NCBI RefSeq assembly: GCF_020921035.1
Contig: NC_063150.1
Location: forward strand, 29,063,826 to 29,127,825
Source: Rhodamnia argentea
Lineage: Eukaryota; Streptophyta; Magnoliopsida; Myrtales; Myrtaceae
DNA length: 64,000 nucleotides
Direction of reading: 5' to 3'
A program made the position numbers and the translations under genes. Position 1 is the first letter of the stretch; each line of letters begins with the position of its first letter. Below the pieces are notes generated by a model, which was given only the letters and a program-made list of their open reading frames with translations, did not search any database and was not told the origin of the DNA. Below are positions 1 through 12,540 of this stretch, one piece after another.

Positions 1-757
1 ATCTAGTTAAGGAAACAGAAAGGTTAGTCTATTTTCTGGTCAATTTAAATAGTCTTTCATTGATCTTTCCTGTGGTAATTCTGAAAAAAATGCAGCATGA
101 GATTTCTTAGGTAATGCGTCTGGTCTTTTTGTGGTTGCATACTTTGTCTATTATATGAAAATTTGAGACATGATTTTCCATCTCTTGCTCTTTCTTTTTC
201 TTTTGCTTTTTATGTCCTACATTTGTCCTAAGTTTTATCCTATTGCTCTAGTTGCATGATGGAAGTAAGCCGCAGAGAAGCAGATTTGTTTGCTGCACAG
301 ATGACTTTGGAGCAACTTCAACAGCGGGATCAGTTACTTTCGGCACAGAACGAAATGTTGAAGGTCCGGTACCTCTAGTAGGGGGACATTGTTGTTAGCT
401 AAAACATTATTCCATATTGAAGCTCTTTTTTTCATTCACAGATGGACAAAACTAATCTAAATAGGAAAGTGGCTGAACTGGATGAGATGGTAAAAACACT
501 TTGTGCAGAGGTCAACCAAAAGCCACTGCAGCACAGGTTGAAATTTAAGGTATCTCCACATTTCCATAACACCCGGCAGTTGACACAAAATGCTAGTCCT
601 GTTTGATCACTGAAGTTTCCTGCCTAATTATTAGGAGAATGGTTCTTTAGTTGGTGCTAGCGCTTCTACTAAGAGGTCAGTAGATTCAGAAAAGCAAATT
701 TCACGTCGGAATGTTGAGCTTTCTCACTATCAACTTTCTCGTGGAACCCGTTTATAG
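1..757 (+). CDS. 3' end of an unrecognised coiled-coil protein gene (5' part outside window)
   Basis: I read four exons: 1-22, 252-363, 442-549 and 635-757, joined by GT-AG introns in consistent phase and ending at TAG (755-757). The product is highly charged and rich in Leu, Glu, Gln and Lys, with runs such as EADLFAAQMTLEQLQQRD and NRKVAELDEMVKTL, typical of a coiled coil; the last exon is Ser/Arg-rich. I do not recognise the family. The gene starts left of the window. One oddity is that the last exon stays open in another frame past the TAG up to a GT donor near 795, and a further 55-codon open stretch follows at 873-1040, so the end may be frameshifted or alternatively spliced. It could equally be a decaying copy. 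Confidence 0.5.
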
Positions 758-872
758 GGCAAAAGCTGTGAACAGGGCTCGGTTAGGTGATCAGGTAAAC
801 ACGTCACTCAATGTGCTGCATTGACTATTTGCCGCCCTCATTTTGATCTAGATGACAAAAGCATCTTAACAG

Positions 873-1040
873 GAAGCAGAATGTAAATGCTGATGGCCTG
901 GAAGCCCTCCCAATTGTGCAATGGCCAATCTTTTTGGATAAGAATGTCGGCCTAGGCACAAGTCTGTACATTCTGGAGATCTATCTTTCGAACTTGATTC
1001 CTACGAATCAAGAAAAAATTGGTTATGTATTTATCAAAAG
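873..1040 (+). other. Exon-like open stretch downstream of the coiled-coil gene
   Basis: These 168 bases are flanked by an AG acceptor (871-872) and a GT donor (1041), and one frame is open throughout. The translation looks protein-like (for example IYLSNLIPTNQEKIGYVF). It may be a further exon of the gene ending at 757, reached by alternative splicing, or a remnant after a frameshift. I do not recognise the sequence. Confidence 0.25.
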
Positions 1041-2398
1041 GTATGTGCCGTAGATAAATTGATTCTTCTTCCTACCGTATAGCGAACGGACCTGTAAGTG
1101 TGGCTGGACAACTAGATTCTTCCACGAGCTTTTGTCATTGGTAGATAGCGTATAGGCTGACATAGCCGTGCTGATTGAATTTTTCGGTTCTTTGCAGATT
1201 AGTCATGCTGCTGCAAGTCCAGATTCTTTTACTCTTCTGGCAAGGATTATTCTTTCGTTCGCATGCCTCGTTGCTGATCTCCTGGGAATTCACACGTACC
1301 TTGGTTTTCTGGTGATTGGAGTGTTGGAAAATTCGTAAAATATTGGGCGTTAAGCTTGATCCCACGTTTTAGTAATCATTTAATTGTGAAAATACTGTGT
1401 CGCGTTGCTTGGGTTATGTTACATTGTATCAGAGAAGACAAAAATTCTAATCGTCATTGGGAAGTCCGATTGATTGTGGAGCCAAAACATGCTGCCAAGG
1501 GCATCTCTTTGAAGCTCAAGATCGGTTTTCAAGGTACTCTTAGAATAATCAGCTTGCAGTCGGCTTTAATTTTTATTTTTATTTTTTGCCTGTATTGTTG
1601 GGTCTAAATTGATTTTCTCATCACTTTGTCATCTTTGTCTGAGGTCACCATTTGAGGAGAAATGTCTGAGGTCACCATTTGAGGAGAAATTGTCGAACGA
1701 GTAATAAACCTAATACCAACTCAATAATAAGCTTTTTCAACTTTATCAATTTACTAATAAACCAGAATAATGACGTCGGAATTTCGTGTAAGGGTTGGAC
1801 TAAATTGACAAATTAAAAAAGTTCAGGATTGAATTAGATAATTTTCCCTATCATTTAAAAAGTTCAGGATCCAATTCCATGCTTGTAGATATCAATATCC
1901 CCCTTTACTTACCTTAATGGCACTTTTTTAGATGTGCCTATGGATGAAGCCATGACGGCCCTCTGATTGGGCTGATAAAGGTCGGCTCGAGCTTTGCTGA
2001 TTAAGGAAATATTCAATCAGGAACTGAGTGAAGAGATGTCCGTGCGAGATTCAATAGTATGCCTGGACTTGGACAAATAACACACTGTCCCATCTAATTA
2101 TCACCAAAAGCCAGCACCCTAGGATTTGCAAAATCACCATGAAACTCTCAAACCAAAGCAACTGCTAAAATAGGAAGTCTCATAACGCAAACACATCCAA
2201 ACTTTCGGGAGGCTGTACATATACTGCTTCTGTCACAAAGTACAACATAGAATGGTTAAATGACTACATTACCCTCGCACAACATCCCCTTCATGCTCCT
2301 AGGTGCACGGTAGAGCTAACCTGCACGAACAACGAACAAAACGAGGAGGCTATGATAATATTAACGTACTTGAAAAAGGACGGCTTCATGTGGCACCG
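1041..2398. other. Intergenic spacer, no gene seen
   Basis: AT-rich spacer between the coiled-coil gene and the 3' end of the methyltransferase gene. It holds a near-perfect direct duplication of about 30 bases (1636-1690, unit beginning tgtctgaggtcacc). It also holds short stretches of the 'aaagttcaggattgaatt' repeat type (about 1790-1880) that recur elsewhere in the window. No convincing coding exon was found. Confidence 0.5.
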
Positions 2399-5300
2399 TC
2401 ATGAGGTGAAGTCATCTTGCTCGGATGGGTCTCTCCAACAAGTGAGCGAAATCATTTGTGTTAGGTGATTGAGATCATCTTAACCAACCTTACCTTAGTA
2501 CAAACATATATGTAGTGAACGTCAGGATTTCTGCCCAACAATGTTTCCGTGGGGTTTTCTTCATTGTCCATGGGGACAGGGTTGTTTAGCTCCCATATAT
2601 GGTCAGATTTTCCAACAAGCTTTTCTGCAGACATGTTAGAATGAATCTAAGACATACCGACATCATAATTCTCAATAACACGGACATCGCTTTGCATGAT
2701 GGAATTGACAACAGGTGTGACATTGCCAATCAACTGATGGGACGAAAATCTATGCATAATCCATTAGAAGCAGCTTAGAGCATACTATATGGTTTGCACA
2801 CCGTGCAAGCAATGACACGTCAAATCCTCATTGCATGCCATCAACAAGCAAGTGAAGACTGGACGACCTTATTACTTTGTTTAACACTATAAACCAATTT
2901 CTAGACTTTCCAGATGGCATCATGCCAATCAGAATGATCAATTTTAGGATGGGCAGGTTCAAGATTAAAAGCTTAAAACCTATTCCACTAGAGTCAGTTT
3001 CTAGTTTTTGAAAATGAAAACCGAGTCGATACCCCTAGCAGTTGGCTTGGAATCTAGCTAGCCAGTTTCAGGGTAGACTCGGAATTGGCTCTACACTCAA
3101 TTCTAAACAAATTTAAGTATCGTCATTATTTAGGAAAAAATATTGTGTTAACTATCTTTGGCTAGTAATTAAATCATTGATGTCAAACTTGGGAAGTTTG
3201 ATCCCTGTGTCTATGTTTTACTATGAAGTAAAAATATATATTAAAATTACCGTTGAGTATGTAATATCAATTATGTGATTTTTACAAAACAAATAGGGCC
3301 CTAGTAGACTTGGGAACCAATCTAGAATTCCAGATCGGTTCCAGGCCTTTTCAAACTATAACCAATTTGGCTCTCAGTTTTAATTTTTCAAAACCGACTC
3401 ACTTTCAAACCGATCACAATTGACGGGTAAAATTGACGGTTCACAAAATTGTGGATGGAACCGGTCAACACCGCTTCCCAAATCTTTTACCCACACTCCC
3501 GTGCGTTGCCCTTGTGAAACGGCAAAGACTCGATTGACAAGGCCAATTTGGTTCGGTTCCTAGTTTGACCAGCTCAATTGTTCGCCCCCATTGTATCAGC
3601 GGTAAGGAAAAAGGCCAACAGCAATACGTTGAGAGTCTGTATGTGGTATTTCCCTAAACAGAGAAGACCACCTTGAATTTTAGGTAAGTGATAACAACAG
3701 CTTCTTTTGACTGACCTATCACGTGAAGTTTTATTGCCCACGAGCCGGTTTCTTTCAACAAATTCAACCGGTATGTTGGAGCTCCATATGTAATCTGCAG
3801 CATCCATGAGAGTAATTACATCCATGACAGTAGTTATCAGCATTTAGTTCACATGCAATCAGGCTACTGGAAAGAAAATACCAGACTAAGAAAAGAAGCA
3901 TAGAGGAGTAAAAGTGATATCTGTAAGGGATGTGCTTACTAGAATATAGATGCCCTTATCCTTGAGGACCCTATAGTTTGTCATTGACTGCTTCAATAAT
4001 GGTGAAGAAATCAAGAAAAACACTGAACACATGCAAAACAGTCGAGTGTGTTTGTTCACTGAGTTCAGTATACCTCCCAATTTCCTCGAGCATCTTAGCA
4101 GCATTTTGCCGAGAATTATGTGCACACTGCACAAGAAACATCAGAGTCAGTAATCAACTTTGGCACATGAAAGAAATTCACATGCTGCACTCACCAGTAA
4201 AGAATCTAGGGTACCTGGAACATACCACAAGAAACAAAATCAGCAGATGATTTGACTAACCTTATTACGGAGGCAATCAATGGAAAGATCATATTGAAGG
4301 AAGTAATCAATGAAGTACCTTTATCAATCACGGCGTTGAACGAACATGAATCGAAGCCGCTCATCTCTCGAACATCCATTTTCATATCTACTATGTAATG
4401 AAGGAAAATTTAGGCAAATTGTAGGCGAAGCAAGCAGTTACACACTCTCCTGTATGTTCCAATGGATGATCCGCCATTTCCTTCAGCATCTTCTAATCCT
4501 GGTCACATTCTACTTCTAGTAGGGGAAACGACTAACGAGTTTAAAAAGGTACAAGATGCATTCCAATCTACTGAAGGTCGCGTTGTGGACAAAAAGAAGA
4601 GGATGATAAATTTGAAAGCTGCCATGAAAGATACATTTTAGCTGAGGTCGATTAGAGTACTTCTTCTGCATAGCTTCAATCACGATGGATGATATATCGA
4701 TATTCACCACATCCTCGTAACCATCATCCACCATACCCTCGCTAAATTCTGCAGCCAGCGTGTAAATTACAGAGATAACTTTGACCCAAGTCGAATGCAT
4801 CAATCAATTCGTGCTTTTTGCCGTAACTATCGTTATCATGCCGTGCCAAATCTAAATAAAGTATCTATATCCGTCTGACTTGAACCCTGATATTGCTAAT
4901 TATAGGCGTCACATTTCTCTACACACAATCGCATTTCGCAAAATGTCCATCAAGTGGCTTACAGTGCATGAAATCGCAGCTGGCATAACATAAGGCAACA
5001 TCGTATGCGAACAATCGCGCATCAATTGAAACACACGTAAATCCGAAGTACAACACGATGTTCCCAGCGCGATCAAGCTCCATCCAAACACATCCATCGG
5101 CGTGCCACCCCCTCGCGCCATCTAGATTGCTCACAAAGCAAATCCAACATCTCAAGAAACCAGACGCCGCGCGAAGGATCGTTTCACAGGTAACTCATCA
5201 AACGTCGTCTAAAAACCGAAACAACATTCCTACGAGAGATCGCGACGGGGATGGAGAATGCGTACCTGAGTTACCGCATCCGACGACGAGGACACGATCT

Positions 5301-5446
5301 CCGCGAGGAACATAGAGATTGACAAGAGGCGCCAAGGAGCGGTACTTCTGGTACCAATCGAACGGTCCAGAGTCGGTCTCGTACCGCTTGTCCCAGTACC
5401 ACGGCTCGCCGTACGCTTGCGTCGCCGTCGCCGTCGTCGTCCCCAT
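2399..5446 (-). CDS. Class I SAM-dependent methyltransferase, EEF1A lysine methyltransferase 4-like
   Basis: Nine exons on the minus strand: 5266-5446, 4635-4748, 4319-4387, 4195-4214, 4074-4126, 3940-3970, 3716-3794, 2494-2624 and 2399-2419. They total 699 nt (232 aa) with every phase matching. The N-terminus has the family YWDKRY (17-22) and FDWYQKY (29-35) blocks, then SAM-binding motif I VLVVGCGNS (52-60), an acidic VVNIDIS loop, DVREM, the DKGTLDSLL motif and a C-terminal HYIYVC strand. As I remember it, the product closely follows Arabidopsis At3g60910. METTL10/EEF1AKMT4 relatives methylate lysines of eEF1A; the plant substrate is inferred. Exon 4 is only 20 nt. The usual Trp in the MLEE(V/I)WR helix reads Gly (GGG, one base from TGG). 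The 1.1-kb intron 2625-3715 contains dispersed 'ggttccag' repeat sequence. The start is the first ATG in frame with the family N-terminus. Confidence 0.9.
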
Positions 5447-7801
5447 CGGCGCTCGAGACCGATCTTGAAATGAAATGCGGATATGAGATGAAATGCGTCG
5501 GTGTGAAGGAACGAGTGAGAGAGCAGAGAGAGAGAGAGAGGCCGGGAGCTTGCCTTTGTATGGTCGTTCCGTACATGGTGGAGGGTTTGTTTGGAAATTT
5601 GAGACTATTGAAGGGGTATTGTGGTCAATGTGTCTCGTGAACTCGTCGCAACCTTCCCCCGCGTGCGCGTTAGTTCTGGAATCTACCGACACAAAAATTT
5701 TAATCATTTTTCAGTTTTTAATTATCGGGGCCCCAATCCGCGAGTACCGCTACTGACCCTCGGGCCAAATCCCTTTGTAATGAACGCATAAAAAAAAGAA
5801 ACGGGGCATTTCATGAAATCATTTGTCGAAACGAAATAATTTACCGAGACATTAATATGTTTTTGTCCGATTTTAAGATTTTTTTTTGTTTAGACATAAA
5901 AGAGGAAAAATTTTAAAAATAAGAATATAAATCGAACCTTTTCAAATAAGGATTTAAAATACTACCATTTTTCCAAAGAAAAGTCTAAAGTAAATTTTAT
6001 TTTAAATAAGATCCTGAATGGCCACGGAATCTCAAAAAAAGCATAATTTCCACGGCATTTTCTTCATCTTCCTTTACTTTCTTTTTTTTTTTTCTTTTTT
6101 TTATATTTTTAAAAATTGAAAAATAAAAAGCACACACAAAAGCAGGAAATGGCAAAAATGTTATTTAGATTAGGCCCATTTTTGAGACTTTATATCCACT
6201 TTAAACCTTTATTTGAGAAAATAACACTACTTCATACCTCTATTTGCAAAATTTCATTAAAATTAGCATTCATATAACTTAAAATAATTAGTTAATAATT
6301 TTTTTTATTATCAATACCAATTCATGTCTAAACATTGCCGTGTATACAATGAAAATATTTTTTATTTATTTATTTTTGTAAGTGTTACAAATAATTATTT
6401 TTTATATTGCGTTTTTTAAATTATTTATTTTTTTAAAATAAATAACATGCTTACCCTGGTGGCTATAGTATTATTCTTTATTTTTTTTAATATTGTTATA
6501 TTATTTTTAACATTTTTTTGTTATATACTTAAACATAATCATTGCGATAAAGAAAAAATGACATAAATAAATTCATCAATCATCCTCCTCCTCCTCCTCC
6601 AAAAATACTCTCTGGGAAATTCGTGCTCGCGAGACGGCTTTCGCTTCGTCCTCCACCGAGCTCGGGACGGTGTGACAGGTGCGTCGCCAGTTTCCTCAGG
6701 TCTTTTCTTCGTGCCTTGGTTCGCGTCTTGTCCAGTCATCCTTACTGATGGTGGTCGTGGATCTATTTCGACTCTCGTTCTGGCATGGTCGACACATTTG
6801 CACGTACTGCACCAATGACCATTTCCCTGTGCTTCTCCCGTCGCGTGTTTTCCTTTGTCGGGTTGCCATGATTCGGTTGTTCTTTTCGGTGATCTGCGGA
6901 GGCGATTTGGTGTCCTTCTTAAGCATACGGTGGCTCCCCGAGTTTGCACACCAAGCGTTTGTTTCAATGTTTGATAGAAGTTCAATATCTTGTCTTTTCT
7001 CTCGTCATCTATAACTTGTTTTAGCTCATGTGTCCATTCACTAATTAACTGACGTTTCAAGAGGTAACGATCAGGGAGATAACCCAACTGCCCAAAGATT
7101 CGAGACACGTAGAGATTACTTCTTAGTTCATGAGGACGAGGAAAACTACTCTATTTGCCCCTAAAAGATCGAAAAGATGCACTTCGATTATACCGTCATG
7201 GTCTGAATTTGAAAAATCGACGGATGACTATAAAAAGAATAAAGAAGGAGGATTTAAAATGCGAGAATGATGGTACTTTGACCGATCTGTGTTTAGAGAA
7301 ATGCTAACAAGAGTGCCATCACTTTTGTATAGGATGAGCTATTAGTGAGTTGCTTAGTTACCTCAACTCATTGTGAAGCACGTGTGAAGGAAAATAGCTA
7401 GGAGCAATGTGCTAGAAGTTTATGAGAAAGAGAAGTGGAATATGGTTTCAATTGATTAGTTTTTTTGTTATGTATGCTATTTCCATATTCAAAAGCAATG
7501 TATAGGCGACGAATGGTGTTGGATATAAGTCCTTAAAGTTTTCTCACGCAAAAATGGGTTAAGTTGAGTCAGTCTAATTTTCGACCCACCCAAATCCTAC
7601 ACTGACCTATCCATTTGACAGATTTTCCACTAACTAATACCAATAAATATATTTTGACCATGTATGCAACTTTTTTTCGGTCCCTGTTTGCTTTGGGGAT
7701 TTTGTTGGTTGAGCATAGAAGAACCTTACCAAGGGCGAGTTCTTGCTGGAGTCTTGTAGGTTAAATCATCGCGAGCACTGAACTGAATAGTCTCTTTTGT
7801 A
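5447..7801. other. Divergent spacer between methyltransferase and PAC4 genes
   Basis: The two genes are head to head. 5447-5640 is GC-richer with a GA tract (about 5520-5540) and is probably the leader and promoter of the methyltransferase gene. 5760-6540 is extremely AT-rich. A GC-rich stretch at about 6580-6665 ends in ggtgcgtc and could be a 5'UTR exon of PAC4 with a donor near 6678, but this is a guess. A 189-codon minus-strand frame (6539-7108) overlaps it. Its N-terminal third (for example LISEWTHELKQVIDDERK) looks protein-like, the rest is low-complexity Arg/Pro-rich, and I cannot assign it to a family. Confidence 0.35.
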
Positions 7802-9409
7802 ATGGCTCATGATGATTTGGGTGTTGATGGATTGAATTTAAGTGACTCGTGCAACTCGGCCCCAATCTCCGAGGATACTCAACAAGGTGTTTCCGAGAAT
7901 GATGGTGGTATTCAGATCACGTGCTTCAGTGAAGTTGTCAACGATTCGACTCTTCATTTTCAAATAATCCGCCTCCAAAAGCAGGTTAGTTGGGAAACTC
8001 TCTCTCCTAATGTTGCTTTTAGTCTTACTTTACAGTGCTTTTGAGTGAGATGGTAAAGCTACAGACGGCGATTTTATTGGAGGTTTAAACTGCATGTTTT
8101 TGGTTCAGCTTTTCATTTAGATGTTATTTGGGAATCTGTGGACTTAGCATAGCCCGATCATTTGCTTGTGGATTGGCGGAACTTCCAAGCATTCAATGTG
8201 CTAGACTTAGTTATTGGTACTGTAATATAGAAAATCTGGTGCGAGGAATTACTGGGAAAATGTGATTTTAGAATGTTAATACTAGGGTACGTCCACAATA
8301 GGGTGCTTGGTAAAATAATGAGATGAATGTGTTGTTCTTGTTTGATACTTCATTTGTGCTCACTGATCCTTCTGTTGGATGCAATGTGTTGAGAGTTTCT
8401 TGGACTTTTAGTCTGCAACATGCATGGTGTAGGAGATTTGTCTAACTCTGTGCGTGAGATTCTGTTTCTTCTACTGGGATTAAAAAGTGAAAAAAGCTAA
8501 TTTCTCCTTGTATGACCTGAATTTTAGCTGCAGTACTTGCTGATTGGGAGACTTTGAGGTAGATATAATGATTATCTTCAATGACTGATGCTGTTTGCTA
8601 GTGGCATTTTATTGGAGCTCTTTGTCCATATGCCATGTTATGTCCGATCAAAGAGAAAAAAGAAGGTCCATCTTATATTAGCTACGCTATAGTTTAAGGT
8701 TTTCTGTCAGAGGCACGCCTATGAAGGCTTAATTTTTCTTCATCTACAACAGTTGTTGGTGATATTACAGTACTGTTCAACTTCATTGAGATTGATAATA
8801 ACATACATGAACTTTGTTTCCAATAGGATTTGCTACTAGTTCTAGCTGCTTCTCATTGCTTTTATTCATTGACCATTATGCCTTTCTTGTGACTGTAGAT
8901 CTATGCTTGGATAGGTTGTAACTCTTCAAAGCTTGGACGTCTCTATGCAGCTTCATCTACACGACCTGTAAGTTGCAGGGTGCGGTTGTTGAACATATGT
9001 ACAACCCCTCTCACGGACTGATGATTCCTCTGATTGCACAGGCCAACCTTGTTAGCGTGACTTCTATACTCGGTGGAGCTTCCGATAATACAGGATCTGG
9101 CATTGCTAGAAGATTAGGTAACAACTCGTCTATGATATATATGACTAATCCTTTGCTCCATTGGGTAACATTTTTTGCCTCTCAGTCATAAAGACGGGTC
9201 TCAACATCATCCTCGCTTGCAATATCCCGAAGAATAACCCCATGCTTGAGGTTAACACACACACACTCTCTCTCTCTCTCTCTCTATTTTACGTCTATAC
9301 ATAAATATCCTTCCTTTTGGGTTTTCAGGCAGATGCTGAGAGACTATTAATACAGAAGCTGGTCAGCCTGGGGTACAGAAGGCCTAAACCTGACGGGTCG
9401 TCTGTTTGA
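7802..9409 (+). CDS. Proteasome assembly chaperone 4 (PSMG4/PAC4-like)
   Basis: Five exons: 7802-7984, 8899-8967, 9042-9117, 9186-9250 and 9329-9409. They total 474 nt (157 aa), all in phase. After a variable acidic N-terminus (about residues 1-40) come the family blocks LHFQIIRLQKQIYAWIGCNS, LYAASSTRP, SVTSILGG, DNTGSGIARRL, TGLNIILACNIPKNNPML and a final LVSLGY. These match the plant PAC4-like protein At1g48170 as I remember it. PAC4 pairs with PAC3 and helps assemble the 20S proteasome alpha ring in the cytosol; this role is family knowledge. Intron 2 is only 74 nt (8968-9041) and retaining it would introduce a stop. The fourth intron carries an AC/CT microsatellite (about 9250-9290). The gene converges on ATG8, with stop codons about 590 bp apart. 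Confidence 0.9.
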
Positions 9410-9995
9410 TGATGGATTTACTTACTGTTGCTCGTTCAATTTCATTGGGGATCGCTCTGTAAGCGAGTCTTTTTTGTTTCCCCTTTTCTCTCGTGTCTGG
9501 TTCTCCGGGGAAGTGCATATTCTAGCTTTTGTGGCTTAGTTATGGATGCGACTTAAATTTCAAATTCTTCCTCATGATTGGAGCGACAGAACAAACTGTA
9601 TTTACATTTATATGTTTCCAAGGTTTTCCCTGCATTGTCGGCCTCAAAAGAGAGAACACTCACCATACGAGCTTTCTTAACTTGCGTTCTCTTCTATTTT
9701 GGATTTCCACGATACTGTGTTCTTTGAAGAATTTACTCTAGTAGATATATACACTGGAGGCAAATGATGGGTGCATAAAGCCTGACAAGAGAGAGCTCTC
9801 CTCTTTGAGAAGTTAGAACCATTAATCGGTCGAGGCGCAGTATGCACCGCCTTCATCTTTATTGGATCACAGAATGTACAAATTTACATAATTTACAATT
9901 TCAAAGTGCTGAGAGAATGGACAGGTTATTCCAGTTAAGGGGTCCCCAGCATTTACTAAAAGGAAGGGGACCTGCATGGGAGTCATTTGTACAGC

Positions 9996-12031
9996 TTAGC
10001 CAAAGGTCTTCTCACTGCTATAGCACATGTACAGAAAGCCATCATCATCCTTGAAAGACTGATAAATGAGGTCCAGCCGACTTGCTGTAAAAATTGAAAG
10101 ATAATTAACCGATTAGCAAGTTTTATCCAAATGCAAGAGATGCAAAAGATTTGGAATGCACATTGTGCATGACTGGACATTACCTGTTGGTGGCAAGGTG
10201 TTCTTGACGAATACAAATAGAGCTTTCCCCGGGGTCAAGTGCAGCCTGCTACTTAAAATGTGCATGAACTGACCCACCGACATGTCGCGAGGGACGAGAA
10301 ATCTACGCAATAATATGGGTAGAAAAGAAAGCATAGTAAGACAAAGTTGCTAACTCGTCGTGTGTCTGACATGAGAACATATGTAGATTCTCTGTCAAAC
10401 ACGAACTTAATGTTCTTGTATTAGAATTCGCCAAAGCAAGGTTCACCATTCCCAGAAAAAAGCATCCAATTCAGAAACACAAGGGACACTCATCATGTGG
10501 ATGAGATGCTAATGCTTTTCTTTACAAGTATTCAACAGACTTGACTTGAGATCTGGGAATAGGATCGACCATGAAGACTTAAAGAGGCGATGATTGAACA
10601 TGATGTACTCATAAGTTTATAATCACTTTGGCCTAACCCCAAACAAATGTTGAACAAAGCTTGCCAGTTTATCTACAGTAAGGAAGCAAAGTCAAGCAGG
10701 GAGAATTACTTTTTCTTTTCCATTTCTGGCAGATCGGTCCTCGAGTATCTTTCTATGATCACCTACAAAGAAGAACCAGAATTAACGCTGATAAGCTGCA
10801 AGGGACATTGAGTTTCCACCCGAAAAAAGCACAACAATTGCCGCGGTCAAATCATCGGAAAAGCATGAGTACAAGTATATTATTTTTCCAAGTTGGAGAT
10901 ACAACTATAACAGTTTGATTCCTACAAGCTAACAGTGGGCGGTCACTCCAATGAGGAGAAGCGACATGATCCGCACTATTTGACTAATGTACATCGCTAA
11001 CATCAGGAAATAGAATAATCAGAAATCCCGAGGTATATTCAATTTCTGAACGGGGGAAGCATATCTAGGTAATCGAGATTGGGAACTAACAGTCGGTCAC
11101 TACAATGGGAAGGAGCAACAAGATCCGCAAGATGTGTTCAGCTCATTCCTCTTAGCCCTCTTAAATCTAATTGCATACTGGCCATTCCTAATGCAGGAAA
11201 CCCCGCATTTCTTCATGACCAAGTCACTTCGATATCTGCAAGAAACTTCCACCAAACTCATCATCCATGGATCGACTTCATAGAACGATTGCAACCATTC
11301 CAATTCATTACGCATTAGGGTTCACTTCATATGTCCAACCCTCTTCCATCCACGTTCCCACACCAAACGCATCCTGAACTCCTAACGAACACACACACGC
11401 CTTACCCCATCCCTCTCAAACAGTTCCAACATCTCAATCAGAGCCAAAGAACCCTGTTTCAAAAGTACCCACGCTACTGGGTCTCCAAGTTTTCTGACGG
11501 GGCTTAATTTCTTCCTTCACGGTCAAATCAATTAGCCGTCCAAAACACGTTGACTTAGCAACACAAAACAATCGCACATATCCAGAAAGAAAGAAAAGCA
11601 CGAAGACATCTTGAGTGTTCGAAACGAGCATTGCGACTTCACAATCCAACAGATCGCGATACGAAACACGCTGACTTGCAGCAGAAGCCAATTCGGTGTA
11701 GAGCAAATCGATCAGAAAACTTACAGGAACTCTGTCGGGATACTTGGCAATGATACTCTTGGATTCTTCCAAGCGCTTATCTACTCCGCCGCGAGAAATC
11801 GGGACAAAAAAAAACAAAAAAACAAAAAAAACTAGATCAGAATCGCACAATTCATCATAAAAACCAAGAGACAGAACACAGAGAACACCCAGACAAATGC
11901 CGAATCGAGTCATTCGCCACGGGAAAATCCACGAACACGAAGAGAAAAATCGAAGGAAGCAAGAGAAAGGCAAAGAAGACAAGAGACGAACCGAAGGAGA
12001 ACTCGTCCTTGAATGTCTTGGCAATCCCCAT
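9996..12031 (-). CDS. ATG8: Autophagy-related ubiquitin-like protein ATG8 (glycine-terminated, ATG8h/i class)
   Basis: Five exons on the minus strand: 11992-12031, 11725-11783, 10710-10762, 10184-10302 and 9996-10084. They total 360 nt (119 aa). The product has the ATG8 N-terminal helices (TFKDEFSF), RLEESKSIIAKYPDRVP, a ubiquitin-like fold with FLVPRDMSVGQF, SSRLHLTPGKALFVFV, and the C-terminus YMCYSSEKTFG followed directly by TAA. The lipid-acceptor Gly is therefore already exposed, so conjugation to phosphatidylethanolamine on autophagosome membranes should not need ATG4 cleavage. That is a known property of Arabidopsis ATG8h/ATG8i. An in-frame upstream ATG (12151) would add a Ser/Leu-rich extension absent from the family, so I chose 12031. 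The upstream region is a GA-rich leader (12060-12210). Confidence 0.95.
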
Positions 12032-12540
12032 ACGGACCGGTTCGAGAGGAGTCGCGGCGGCGAAGGCGAAGGCGGAGACGGAGCTAGAGAGAGGAAGTGC
12101 GAAATGCGCGCTAGAGAGAGAAGTTGGGAGTTGTAGAGAGAGAGAGAGCAAGAGAGAGAGATGCCCGGAGAAGAGGAAGAAGAGAAGAAGAAGAAGATGA
12201 AGAGGAGGAGACGTGCGATGACAGAGAAGGTTGGGGTTGGGGAGTCTAGAACGAAAAAATTCGGTTGCGGGAGAGACAGCTCAAACTACCAAGACGAGCT
12301 TCGTGTGACGTGGAAACACCGACCCCCGAAACGACGTCGCTCCTCCACGTTTCGTGTTGGACCGTGCATGGCGTTGAACGCGAGGATGAGCTGGAATGCG
12401 AAGGGAATAATAAGGATATGACATGAGAAGATTCCGCCGTCGGTGCGAGAAGATTGGCCCTCGGGCCCTTTCTTTTGGGCCGCGGCCTGCTCGGATGAGC
12501 AAATGGAGCCCAATTCAGTCTATCGGCTTTGCTGGTTGGC

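Noticed and set aside
11855-12151. Longer ATG8 start at 12151
   Set aside because: The extension is Ser/Leu-rich translation of a CT-rich leader and is absent from all ATG8 proteins I know; MGIAKTF is the expected start.
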